19,933 nt of DNA from Clostridiales bacterium (GCA_018376855.1 JAHAAN010000018.1:1-19933); one strand, 5' to 3'. Shown: positions 7,979-15,358, counted from the first letter of the stretch. A program made the numbers and translations. Notes: generated from the letters alone by a model not told the origin.

Positions 7979-8007
7979 ATTATAGCACCCCTTATTTGTA
8001 AAGTCAA
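7979..8007 (-). promoter_or_regulatory. Promoter of the sugar operon
   Basis: Minus strand TTGACT (8002-8007), 17 bp, TATAAT (7979-7984), with an extended -10 TGC. Nearly consensus, so the operon is probably controlled by a repressor. The divergent ROK gene is the obvious candidate. A TAGTTTGTTT element (8015-8024, plus strand) just upstream resembles half of a XylR-type box, but no matching second half is seen. Confidence 0.8.
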
Positions 8008-8034
8008 TATACAATAGTTTGTTTCATATTTATT

Positions 8035-8063
8035 TTGCAATTCACCCGCAAATCTGTTAATAT
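8035..8063 (+). promoter_or_regulatory. Likely promoter of the ROK regulator
   Basis: TTGCAA (8035-8040), 17 bp, TAATAT (8058-8063), a moderate match. It lies back to back with the operon promoter, so one bound regulator could control both directions. Confidence 0.4.
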
Positions 8064-8111
8064 AAATTTATAAAAATTTTGCCGTTTTGCGGCTGATAGG
8101 AGGATACGCAT

Positions 8112-9275
8112 ATGTATGCACGGCAAGGGGTAAATAAGGATTATATCAAAGCCCGAAACAGAGGACTTGTACTGCAGCTGATCTGCTGTTCTGCCGAAGC
8201 CGCCTCGCGGTCAGTCATTACCGAAAGCACAGGACTGAGCAAAATGGCTGTAACGAATATCGTAAATGAGCTTATCGAAGCCGACTATGTAATTGAAGGC
8301 GAACACAAAGAGACCTCTCATGTGGGGCGCAATCCGATCCTGCTGAACATTTCGCCTCGCTCGCCGCGCATGATCGGGCTGCACATTGCACGCACGCAGA
8401 TCAGCGCCATTGTAGCCGATCTGTGCCTGCGAATCGAATATGAATATACGATCCCGCTCGCAAACGAAACGGCGCAGACTTTTAAGAAAAAGCTTCTCCA
8501 TGCCGCCGATGCAGCCGCCGCGCACCTGAACGGCCATACGCTTTTAGGCATCGGCGTCAGCTCGCTCGGCCCCATCGACAGAACAAACGGCGTTTTACTA
8601 AACCCCACCAATTTCTTTAATATTGCCGATTTTCCGATCTCCGCCGCGCTTGAGCAGCGCTTTGGCGTCGCTGTGATTACCGATAACGATATGAACGCTT
8701 CCGCACTCGCGGAACGCCTGTACGGAGGCGGCCGTTCTCTGCGGAATTTTCTCTATGTCGGCATTACCAACGGGATCGGCGCGGGCATCATTACGGACGG
8801 CGCGCTTTACCCCGATCTGAAAGGGCTGTCCGGCGAGATCGGGCATTTATGCGTAGAGATCAACGGCGTGCCATGCAGCTGCGGCAACCGCGGCTGTCTG
8901 GAAGCATATGCCGATATGCCCGTGATCCTTGCACGCCTCTCTCGTGCGGCAGGCCGTGCTGTTTCTCCCTGCGAATTCACAAAGCTTTACGATCTGCCCG
9001 CTTGCCGCCCGGTATTTGATGATGTGGCGCGTTACCTCACCTCAGCGCTGACCGGCGTTTCCAACCTGCTGAACCCCGAATGCATCTTTTTGGGGCATGA
9101 CGCCGTCCATTTTCCCGATGCCTTTCTGCAAACGCTTAAAAACCGGCTTAACGGCGCGATCCTGGCGCGCGGCTATACGCAAATCTCCGTCGCCCGCTCC
9201 TCGTTCGGCGCGGATTCCGCGTTAAAGGGCAGCGTAAGCCTTGTATGCGATGCGTTCTTTCGCGGAAAGCTGTAA
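8112..9275 (+). CDS. ROK-family transcriptional repressor (NagC/XylR type)
   Basis: A 387-aa sugar-responsive repressor. N-terminal winged HTH at ~15-75 (SRSVITESTGLSKMAVTNIV is the helix-turn-helix core). The ROK domain follows, with GIGVSSLGPID, the DNDMNA motif (191-196), NGIGAGII and the zinc signature GEIGH...CSCGNRGCLE (His245, Cys255, Cys257, Cys262). The HTH separates it from ROK sugar kinases. AGGAGG lies 7 nt before the ATG. It is divergent from the kinase-isomerase-aldolase operon, which by common ROK practice it probably represses until the sugar or its phosphate binds. The TIR-RCC1 gene begins 32 bp downstream on the same strand, so co-transcription is possible. Confidence 0.93.
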   Translation: MYARQGVNKDYIKARNRGLVLQLICCSAEAASRSVITESTGLSKMAVTNIVNELIEADYVIEGEHKETSHVGRNPILLNISPRSPRMIGLHIARTQISAIVADLCLRIEYEYTIPLANETAQTFKKKLLHAADAAAAHLNGHTLLGIGVSSLGPIDRTNGVLLNPTNFFNIADFPISAALEQRFGVAVITDNDMNASALAERLYGGGRSLRNFLYVGITNGIGAGIITDGALYPDLKGLSGEIGHLCVEINGVPCSCGNRGCLEAYADMPVILARLSRAAGRAVSPCEFTKLYDLPACRPVFDDVARYLTSALTGVSNLLNPECIFLGHDAVHFPDAFLQTLKNRLNGAILARGYTQISVARSSFGADSALKGSVSLVCDAFFRGKL

Positions 9276-9307
9276 AATTTTTCAAGCTACAAAGGAGGAA
9301 TCCGCCT

Positions 9308-11530
9308 GTGAATCTGCGATGCAAAGCCTGCGCCGCCTCTTTGGGCGACACGTCCGGCATGCGTATGACCGAATGCCCCCGCTGCGGAATGCTTCAAAGC
9401 GTTCCCGATCCGCTTTTAACCTCCCTGCACGACCGTGCTAACCGCTTCCGCCTTGCGGGCGACTTTACTGAAGCGGCTCGCATTTACGCGCAGGCGCTTG
9501 CAGCTGAACCGAACGACGCCGACGCGCACTGGGGTGCGCTGCTGAGCGGCTGCGGCGTGCGCTATACATATGAAAAAAACGCGCTTCGCTTGCACATTTG
9601 CCGCGCATCCTTCCGCCCCGTGCAGCAAAATGAGCATTATCTATCCGCCATGCATCTTGCCTCCGATGAACAAAAAGCTGTTTTTGCCGCAGAAGCCGAG
9701 CAAATGGAGCAGGCACGCCTGCGGATCGCACAGGCCGCGCAGCAAATCCCTCCCTGCGACGTCTTTCTCTGCTGCCGCGCGGCCGACCGCCGAGGCAATC
9801 CCACCCCTGATTTTCTCCTCGCGCAGCAGCTTCTTGCTCCGCTTCAGCAAAAAGGTCTCACCGCCTTCCTCTGCGACCCAAACACTGCCGGTGAGGCGCG
9901 TGAAGCGTTGATCCTTTCGGCGCTTTCAAGCGCCAAGCTTATGGCCGTTTTACTTTCCGAGCCCGAAAACGCGGGCACGCTTTCCGTAAGGGAAACCGTG
10001 AACCGATTTTCTGAGCAAAACGGCGGTAAATTTCTCATCGCCTGCTCGAAGCCCGATGAACTTCCCGATATGCTGCAACAATTTGAAACCGTTCCGCTTA
10101 CCGGCGTTTCCTCCCTGTCCGAGCTGTGCGAAAGAATTGCTTCATCGGTAAAACGTTCCGCTGCAAAAAGCTCTCTTCGCCCTAAAAGAAGCTTTACCGT
10201 CAGGAAAAAAAACGACAAAACCGCGCGCGCTCCAAAGCGCTCCTCCGCATGGCTATGCGGGATTGCTGTCGGCCTCGCACTGCTTTTAGCGATCAGCGCC
10301 GCCATTCCCTGTTTCCGCAGCCGCATTGCGCTTCGGCATCTTGCAGAGGGCGACTATGCCGAAGCCTTTAAGCTTTTTTCCTCGATCGACAGCCGCTTTT
10401 CCTCCGATGAGTTTTTCCAAAAAACGATCTATTACCGCGCCCAAGAACTGCTTGCAGAAAAGAACTACGAAACCGCTTACATCCTGCTTGGCACGCTGAA
10501 TACGCCCCAAGCCCTACAGCTTATCACCGACAGTCTTTATGAGCTGAGACAGCAGCTTGCCGCAGAAGGCGACTATCTGAGCGCCTACCGTCTGCTCTGC
10601 CGCCTGAAAGGACAAATCCCCAACGCAGAAGCGCTTTGCGCCGACACGCTGCGGCTTCTGCGCAAACACCCGCCTCAAGGTCTGCTTATTGCCGAAGATT
10701 ATTTTACAATCGGCGTGATTCCCGGCGAAGCCCCCCTGCTTGCCTCACAGTACCCGCCGCACTGGTGGACCCATGAGCTTCCTCTGGGCAAGCCCGTCTC
10801 CGTCGCTGCAAACAACTTGATCGCGCTGGGCGTGCAGGCAGACGGAACCGTTCAGTTCGCCAGCGACAGCAATTACTTAGACGAGCCCTTTTACAGCTCG
10901 CCTGACTCGTGGCAGAATATTGCCTCAGCGGCAGTAGGCAGCTACTTAGCCGTCGGGCTTACAACAGACGGCTCCGTCGTCGTTGCGGGAGAACAGGAAA
11001 ACATCCTGCGCCGTCAAACCGATCAGTGGCACGGTATTTCTTTTATTGCCGCCGGAGAAAACAGTATTGTCGGCATCAGCGAACGCGGAAAGCTTTTCAC
11101 CGCGGGCCCGCTGAGCCGCTACCTTGCCGATTTCACGAACAACGGACCGTTCACCGCTGCTTTCGGCGTTTCGGATCGCTGCGCGCTTCTGCTTAAAGAA
11201 GACGGCACACTTTCCCTGCTGGGAATCCTTTCCGAGCAGCTCAAACCCTGTCTGGAATGGACGGATCTGATCTCCGTTTCCGTCGGCGCATCGCATATCG
11301 TCGGGCTGAAAGCAGACGGAACCGCCGTCGCTGCCGGAAACGCTTCCGAAGGCAAAACGAACGTAGAGAAATGGACAGATATTATTGCCGTTTCCACAGG
11401 CACCCGGCACACCGTCGGGCTCAAAGCCAATGGAACCGTTGTAACTGCCGGCGTATCGGCCGACCCCGCCTGCCAAGAACCCGCCTCATGGAAGGGCATC
11501 GGCGTCAAGCCCCAATGCACGCTCTCCTGA
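9308..11530 (+). CDS. Zinc ribbon-TPR-TIR-TM-TPR-RCC1 propeller membrane protein
   Basis: A 740-aa multidomain protein. GTG 9308 is chosen for AAGGAGG (9292-9298) at 9 nt. Domains: zinc ribbon (Cys5, Cys8, Cys23, Cys26); a TPR-like pair (41-75) with GDFTEAARIYAQAL; a TIR domain (~148-280) opening PPCDVFLCC and containing AREALILSALSSAKLMAVLLS; a basic stretch (282-312); one membrane helix (~314-334); TPR-like GDY repeats (345-450); and an RCC1-type propeller (~495-735) with repeats such as WTDIIAVSTGTRHTVGLK. Glu199 aligns with the NADase glutamate of SARM1-type TIRs (E, then 10 residues to A-R/K). The basic stretch predicts the N-terminal half is cytoplasmic and the propeller outside. Function is unknown; a receptor with a TIR signalling or NAD-cleaving output is inference. 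It follows the ROK gene closely. Confidence 0.85.
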   Translation: MNLRCKACAASLGDTSGMRMTECPRCGMLQSVPDPLLTSLHDRANRFRLAGDFTEAARIYAQALAAEPNDADAHWGALLSGCGVRYTYEKNALRLHICRASFRPVQQNEHYLSAMHLASDEQKAVFAAEAEQMEQARLRIAQAAQQIPPCDVFLCCRAADRRGNPTPDFLLAQQLLAPLQQKGLTAFLCDPNTAGEAREALILSALSSAKLMAVLLSEPENAGTLSVRETVNRFSEQNGGKFLIACSKPDELPDMLQQFETVPLTGVSSLSELCERIASSVKRSAAKSSLRPKRSFTVRKKNDKTARAPKRSSAWLCGIAVGLALLLAISAAIPCFRSRIALRHLAEGDYAEAFKLFSSIDSRFSSDEFFQKTIYYRAQELLAEKNYETAYILLGTLNTPQALQLITDSLYELRQQLAAEGDYLSAYRLLCRLKGQIPNAEALCADTLRLLRKHPPQGLLIAEDYFTIGVIPGEAPLLASQYPPHWWTHELPLGKPVSVAANNLIALGVQADGTVQFASDSNYLDEPFYSSPDSWQNIASAAVGSYLAVGLTTDGSVVVAGEQENILRRQTDQWHGISFIAAGENSIVGISERGKLFTAGPLSRYLADFTNNGPFTAAFGVSDRCALLLKEDGTLSLLGILSEQLKPCLEWTDLISVSVGASHIVGLKADGTAVAAGNASEGKTNVEKWTDIIAVSTGTRHTVGLKANGTVVTAGVSADPACQEPASWKGIGVKPQCTLS

Positions 11531-11596
11531 ACCTGTAAATAAAATTCCAAGCTAACCGTAAAAAAAAACGGCTGCGCTGCCGAAGCCTCTTACCCA

Positions 11597-11689
11597 AAAC
11601 TGACGGATATGATGCCCCGTTCCTGCCGGCAAACACACACTGAGCTAAAACCCTCCGGAACCGCCGTTGCAGCGGGAGCATCCACCGCT
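11597..11689 (+). pseudogene. Decayed RCC1 blade after the TIR-RCC1 gene
   Basis: In the same frame as the preceding gene, beyond its TGA (11528-11530) and a second stop (TAA 11540), the sequence reads LTDMM...THTELKPSGTAVAAGAS. This aligns with the gene's own blade WTDII...RHTVGLKANGTVVTAGVS with a single-residue gap. It has no start or ribosome-binding site of its own, so it is a remnant, from either a longer propeller or a tandem duplicate. Confidence 0.6.
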
Positions 11690-11698
11690 CAAACGACC

Positions 11699-11737
11699 AA
11701 AAAAGCGTCGGCTTCAAGCCCCGACGCTCTTCTTTTT
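11699..11737 (-). terminator. Terminator of MATE gene, probably bidirectional
   Basis: An 8-bp stem AGCGTCGG/CCGACGCT (11704-11711 with 11721-11728) has T6 on the minus strand (11699-11704) and CTTCTTTTT on the plus strand (11729-11737). It can serve both convergent genes. The MATE stop codon (11714-11716) lies inside its loop. Confidence 0.85.
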
Positions 11738-13030
11738 GGCTCTGCTTTGCAAATAAATTCCCAAGCCGACCGCGCATGTAACCGACTCCGCAGCCGGAAA
11801 CGAACACCATACTCCCAAAACTCCCGCCGCGTAAGAGAGCAAAAATGCCATCGGAATAATCACAACAAACCCTCTCATGGCAGAAAGCAGCTGCGCGGGC
11901 CGCGCGCGCCCCACGGCGGCAAAATAAGCGGAGAGCGCCACGGTAATTCCGGCAAACGGACAGGCGATGAAATACAGCCTCATTCCCTGCACGGCAAGCC
12001 GCTGCAAAAGCGCATTCTGCTCGCCGTTAAAAATGTGCACGATCTGCGGAGCGGCAAAAAAGATGCAGCCGTAAATTACGGCGGACACGACCAAAACGGA
12101 AACGGCCGCATATGCAAGAACACGTCTCCCCTCAGAGGCTCTGCCCTCCCCGTAATACCGGCTGAAAACCGGCTGCGCGCCCTGCGCGATGCCCGTATAG
12201 ATAGACAGCACCACCATCGCCAGATTGGCGATCACTCCATACGCCGCAACGCCGATGTTTCCCTCCAGCCCCAGCAAGATCGAATTAAAAATCGCCATAA
12301 CTGCTCCGGAGGAGGCCTCTGTGATGAAAGACGGCAGTCCGCAGGCAAAAATTCCGCGGATCATTCCCTTCATGCCAGCTCCCTTAACAAAACGAAATCC
12401 GTTCTTCTTTCGCAGGAAATAAGGCAGCATAATCAGCATACTGACAACCGGCGCAAGACCGGTAGCCAATACCGCGCCGAAAATGCCCATACCGCACGGA
12501 AAAATAAAAACATAATCCATCACGATGTTGAAAAAGCTTCCGCCAAGCATCGCAGCCATAGAGAACTGCGGCGCTCCGTCATTCCTTACAAAACACAGAA
12601 GCAAATTATTCAGCATAAATATCGGCGCAAACAGTAAAATCATCTGCAAATACGTTCTACTCATTTGATAGATCTCCTGATCTGCCCCAAGCCAATCGGC
12701 AATCTGCCCCGAACAAAAGATTCCCAAACCAACAAACAGCGCGGCAAAAACACCCATTACCTTTATCGCGGCCGAAAAAGCCCCGTCAGCAGCGTCCCCC
12801 TGACCTCTTTGGATCGCATAGCGCGTTCCCCCGCCCATGCCGATCATAAGTCCCACTCCGTGAATAACGCAATATACCGGAAGCGCAAGATTCAACGCCG
12901 CCAGCCCGTTTGCCCCAAGCCCCTTGGAAACAAAAAACGTATCCGCTAAAATATAACAAGATAGCCCGATCATGCCCAGCACGTTAAGCGACGCATACCT
13001 GATAAACTCTCCGAAGCATTCTTTTTTCAT
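11714..13030 (-). CDS. MATE-family efflux transporter
   Basis: A 438-aa polytopic transporter with about 12 membrane helices in two six-helix lobes, the usual MATE layout; this family exports drugs or metabolites in exchange for Na+ or H+. Typical segments are ADTFFVSKGLGANGLAALN near the N-terminus, QRGQGDAADGAFSAA after helix 2, and AQGAQPVFSRYYGEGRASEG at the start of the second lobe. The subgroup cannot be told from sequence alone. It has its own consensus promoter and a ~210-nt leader with a small upstream ORF and intrinsic terminator, so expression is probably induced by relief of attenuation. Its last codons overlap the terminator that ends it. Confidence 0.93.
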   Translation of the reverse strand: MKKECFGEFIRYASLNVLGMIGLSCYILADTFFVSKGLGANGLAALNLALPVYCVIHGVGLMIGMGGGTRYAIQRGQGDAADGAFSAAIKVMGVFAALFVGLGIFCSGQIADWLGADQEIYQMSRTYLQMILLFAPIFMLNNLLLCFVRNDGAPQFSMAAMLGGSFFNIVMDYVFIFPCGMGIFGAVLATGLAPVVSMLIMLPYFLRKKNGFRFVKGAGMKGMIRGIFACGLPSFITEASSGAVMAIFNSILLGLEGNIGVAAYGVIANLAMVVLSIYTGIAQGAQPVFSRYYGEGRASEGRRVLAYAAVSVLVVSAVIYGCIFFAAPQIVHIFNGEQNALLQRLAVQGMRLYFIACPFAGITVALSAYFAAVGRARPAQLLSAMRGFVVIIPMAFLLSYAAGVLGVWCSFPAAESVTCAVGLGIYLQSRAKKKSVGA

Positions 13031-13091
13031 AGCCCTTTTCTCTCTCCCAACAGAAATTCACGCCCGCTGCATAAGCGCTCCTGCGGCCTGC

Positions 13092-13193
13092 TTAAACCAA
13101 TAAAACAAAAAACGCCCGCGCACAGTTCCTTCTTTGGCCTAACGGAACCATGCAGAGCGTTACCCGGCGGTAATTTCTTCTCTTTTTCTGCAA
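13092..13193 (-). CDS. Putative 33-aa leader peptide upstream of MATE gene
   Basis: A TTG-initiated ORF with AAGGAAG 7 nt upstream. It encodes a basic peptide: a start with QKKRRNYRR, then VTLCMVPLGQRRNC, then an end with RAFFVLLV. The coding sequence runs through both arms and the T-run of the terminator at 13102-13161, the layout expected when ribosome position decides whether the terminator forms. The FFVLL end is forced by the T-run, so it is not by itself evidence of selection. No homology is claimed; translation is unproven. Confidence 0.5.
   Translation of the reverse strand: MQKKRRNYRRVTLCMVPLGQRRNCARAFFVLLV
13102..13161 (-). terminator. Leader attenuator terminator of the MATE gene
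   Basis: A long hairpin on the minus strand: 13155-13161 pairs with 13111-13117, and 13144-13153 pairs with 13120-13129, about 17 bp in all including three G-T wobble pairs. It is followed by TTTTTTGTTTT. It stands ~80 nt after the promoter start and ~75 nt before the MATE ATG. A competing pairing of 13232-13241 with 13152-13162 (GCAG.CGTTA with TAACG..CTGC) could act as antiterminator. Confidence 0.75.
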
Positions 13194-13245
13194 ACAGCCG
13201 CTTCCTTTTTTTCTATTTGCTTCTCTTTCTTTAACGGCTGCTCGT

Positions 13246-13274
13246 ATTATATTTCATTAAAAGCGCACTGTCAA
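13246..13274 (-). promoter_or_regulatory. Consensus sigma-A promoter of MATE gene
   Basis: Minus strand TTGACA (13269-13274), exactly 17 bp, TATAAT (13246-13251). A perfect match in both boxes at optimal spacing. It begins 14 bp after the stop codon of the upstream gene. Such a strong promoter fits control downstream by attenuation. Confidence 0.92.
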
Positions 13275-13287
13275 GAAATTTGTCCTC

Positions 13288-14193
13288 TTACTCCCCCAAC
13301 GCTTCCTGCGCCGCTTTCTTCATCACGCAGTCATAGTGCTGCCTGTGCTTCGGCGGCAGCTGCTCCCGCGTGATGATCTCCAAAATATACGGCGCCGCAA
13401 TATGCTCATGCGCATCAACGTATTTTTCATAACAACGGCAGCGAAACATATGCGCGTCAAACGGAATAATGCAGTAATCCTCCGGCATCGCCGCCTCCCC
13501 GAAAAGGCTCACCCCATACCGAACGCAGCGATCATGTGGATTTGTAAACTCAACAATATCTCCGTCATGCACAAAGCAGGGAAAGGAAATCTCTGCGCGC
13601 TGCACGCACAGCCTTTGGCACTCGCTGCAAAAACCGTCGCAGGAATCCTGATTCGGTTCAGGATAAGTATACATCTCTGCTGCACGCACGATCCTGTTCG
13701 GCCCAAGACAGCAGCGCCCCATCTCATCCTCGAAAAACACATTGCCTGAAATCACCTTCCGTTTTACGATGTCATATCGAACATGCTCGCCCTCCTCTGA
13801 TTCATATTCCTCAAAAAACAACGGGATCATTCTGAGCGCCGTGTCATAATCCGCGCACAAATAGCGCTCATCGTAAGAATTCGGCTCTGTTTTGATATGC
13901 AATTCAAACACCGCGCCCTCCTCCTTCTGCGTAAACAGTTCAAAGGACTTCCGCATCCATTCCGCCATAGACCGCGCATAGGACGAAAACGGCTCCGGCA
14001 GCGCGTCGGCAAGCATCAGCATCGCCGCCGTTTTTTCATGATGATTCTCCGAATAACGGTAAGCGATTGCCAGCAATTCTATTTCGGAAAAGCGGTGATT
14101 TTTCTGCAAAACAGCCTCCCGAAGCGGCCTTGAAGGCAATGCCGCAACGAGCTTGTTTTGAACGGTCTCCAACCGTTCTTTTTTCTTCTCCAT
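13288..14193 (-). CDS. Hypothetical protein with Cys cluster
   Basis: A 301-aa soluble protein of no family I recognise. It starts MEKKKERLETVQ after a GGGAAGG site. The N-terminal ~90 residues are predicted helical. The C-terminal half holds a cysteine cluster DSCDGFCSECQRLC (C-X3-C-X2-C-X4-C) with further Cys/His residues (FPCFVHDGD, FRCRCYEKYVDAHEH), which could bind zinc or an Fe-S cluster. There is no signal peptide or membrane segment. It is flanked by the hydrolase upstream and the MATE promoter downstream, and has a possible own promoter with an inverted repeat at 14239-14261. It is too compositionally normal to call it foreign. Confidence 0.65.
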   Translation of the reverse strand: MEKKKERLETVQNKLVAALPSRPLREAVLQKNHRFSEIELLAIAYRYSENHHEKTAAMLMLADALPEPFSSYARSMAEWMRKSFELFTQKEEGAVFELHIKTEPNSYDERYLCADYDTALRMIPLFFEEYESEEGEHVRYDIVKRKVISGNVFFEDEMGRCCLGPNRIVRAAEMYTYPEPNQDSCDGFCSECQRLCVQRAEISFPCFVHDGDIVEFTNPHDRCVRYGVSLFGEAAMPEDYCIIPFDAHMFRCRCYEKYVDAHEHIAAPYILEIITREQLPPKHRQHYDCVMKKAAQEALGE

Positions 14194-14238
14194 AATCCAT
14201 TCCTTCCCTACATTCGTTATTGATACTCAGTATTATTA

Positions 14239-14261
14239 TTGTTTTACTCGCTGTAAAACAA
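14239..14261 (-). promoter_or_regulatory. Perfect inverted repeat, possible operator
   Basis: TTGTTTTAC and GTAAAACAA are perfect 9-bp arms with a 5-bp centre. On the minus strand it overlaps a possible promoter (TTTACA, 17 bp, AATACT) for the Cys-cluster protein. It has no T-run after it, so an operator is more likely than a terminator of the upstream hydrolase gene. Confidence 0.4.
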
Positions 14262-14284
14262 CTCCTCCAAGCCATGCAGGCCTT

Positions 14285-15250
14285 TCATTGTTCCAAAAAA
14301 GTAAGGATCCTGTTCCAAACAGCCGCATCCTGCGCCGTCATTCTGTCAAAATCATAGCTGTTTTTGAAAGCCTGTTTGCTTTCCTCTGTCGTAAATTCAT
14401 TCTTCTTTAGTTTTTCAGTCATCTCCTTAAAAAACTTATCCTTATACATAACGGCGTCCAAGGTATAATTCGGGTTGTGCTCCTTGCCCGTTACCAACAA
14501 GAACTCCGTCCCCGGCCGCCCGGCCAACGCTTTCTGCAATGCCTGAAAATTCTTTCGGCAGCTGACGGTAGGATCATCCTCCGAATGGATCACCAACAGC
14601 TTCGCCTGCGTTTCCTCCAAGCTTTTAACCGCCTCAAGCTCCGCATAGCCCGGATTTCTCTCCGCTTCAAAACGCAAAACCGCAGGAACATAGAGCGACA
14701 AAGGCCCGCGGAAAAACTGCTTGACCAGCGCCCGAACGGAAATCGGTGCAGAAATTGCCGCCAAATGCGTTACATCAGGATGCAAAGCGGCAATATTAAG
14801 CGTTGAAAGCCCTCCCCAGCTATGGCCGATCACCGAAACATCCGCTTTCGTATAGCCGTCCAGTCTCCTCAGAAAGCGAATGCAATAGTCCAGATCGCTG
14901 ACCGACTGCGCAAGCCCGCCGATATCCTGCCCCTCGCTGGCCATGCAGCCCGTGTGGTCATAGGCAAGAACCGTATACCCATGGCGCGCCAGTATTTCGA
15001 TCTCCTTCATATAGGAACGATGTCCTCCGCCGAGGCCATGCTCAAAAATAACGACCCTCTCCCCGCTCTTTTCGCGGTAGTAATAAAACGCACCGCGCAG
15101 CGTTTGACCGCCCGCGCCCGCAAAGCTGATCAGTTCCGCCTGCAAGCCGTCAAAATCCTCATAAGAGTAATAAAAGATCATGCCGGGATCATCATTTCTC
15201 CGGATAAGCCTGCTTTTGTAAATTTCAAGTATCTTCTTTTCCCCTATCAT
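14285..15250 (-). CDS. Alpha/beta hydrolase
   Basis: A 321-aa serine hydrolase of the alpha/beta fold, probably cytoplasmic. Nucleophile elbow GHSWGG (Ser134); oxyanion loop HGLGGG (71-76); acid Asp215/216 in HSEDDPTVS; His248 in KEHNPNY. The pattern is that of lipase/peptidase-like (Hydrolase_4/S9-type) members, but the substrate is unknown. ATG 15250 is chosen because AGGCGGAGG lies ~8 nt upstream. A TTG at 15292 also has an AAGGAG, but that site abuts the -10 box (15307-15312) and would fall before the transcription start. The gene is divergent from the double-HTH regulator, and both share an upstream region with repeated half-sites, so it may be that regulator's target. Confidence 0.88.
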   Translation of the reverse strand: MIGEKKILEIYKSRLIRRNDDPGMIFYYSYEDFDGLQAELISFAGAGGQTLRGAFYYYREKSGERVVIFEHGLGGGHRSYMKEIEILARHGYTVLAYDHTGCMASEGQDIGGLAQSVSDLDYCIRFLRRLDGYTKADVSVIGHSWGGLSTLNIAALHPDVTHLAAISAPISVRALVKQFFRGPLSLYVPAVLRFEAERNPGYAELEAVKSLEETQAKLLVIHSEDDPTVSCRKNFQALQKALAGRPGTEFLLVTGKEHNPNYTLDAVMYKDKFFKEMTEKLKKNEFTTEESKQAFKNSYDFDRMTAQDAAVWNRILTFLEQ

Positions 15251-15306
15251 GGTCAAGACCTCCGCCTCTTTAGAAATATTCCATACAAGCAAACGATTCT
15301 CTCCTT

Positions 15307-15336
15307 ATTATACAGCAATATATAAAAATATTTTAA
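15307..15336 (-). promoter_or_regulatory. Promoter of the hydrolase gene
   Basis: Minus strand TATAAT (15307-15312) with a weak TTAAAA -35 (15331-15336) at 18 bp, in very AT-rich sequence. The -10 box is consensus; the -35 is uncertain. Confidence 0.5.
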
Positions 15337-15358
15337 AAAAATAGTATAAAAATATTAA

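Noticed and set aside
7517..8014. A 165-aa minus-strand ORF overlapping the pfkB start
   Set aside because: Shifted frame of pfkB and its leader; low-complexity Arg/Gly content and it starts upstream of the predicted transcription start.
8015..8040. Full XylR-type operator
   Set aside because: Only one half (TAGTTTGTTT) matches; the expected inverted second half is absent.
9245..9307. Earlier ATG for the TIR-RCC1 protein
   Set aside because: Overlaps the ROK gene, has no ribosome site, and the zinc ribbon begins directly after the GTG at 9308.
11609..12637. A 342-aa plus-strand ORF
   Set aside because: Mostly antisense to the MATE gene. Only its first ~90 bp are meaningful, as the decayed RCC1 blade.
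13031..13240. Known riboswitch class in the MATE leader
   Set aside because: I compared it by eye with guanidine-I, TPP, FMN, fluoride and cobalamin cores and found no match. A covariance search would decide.
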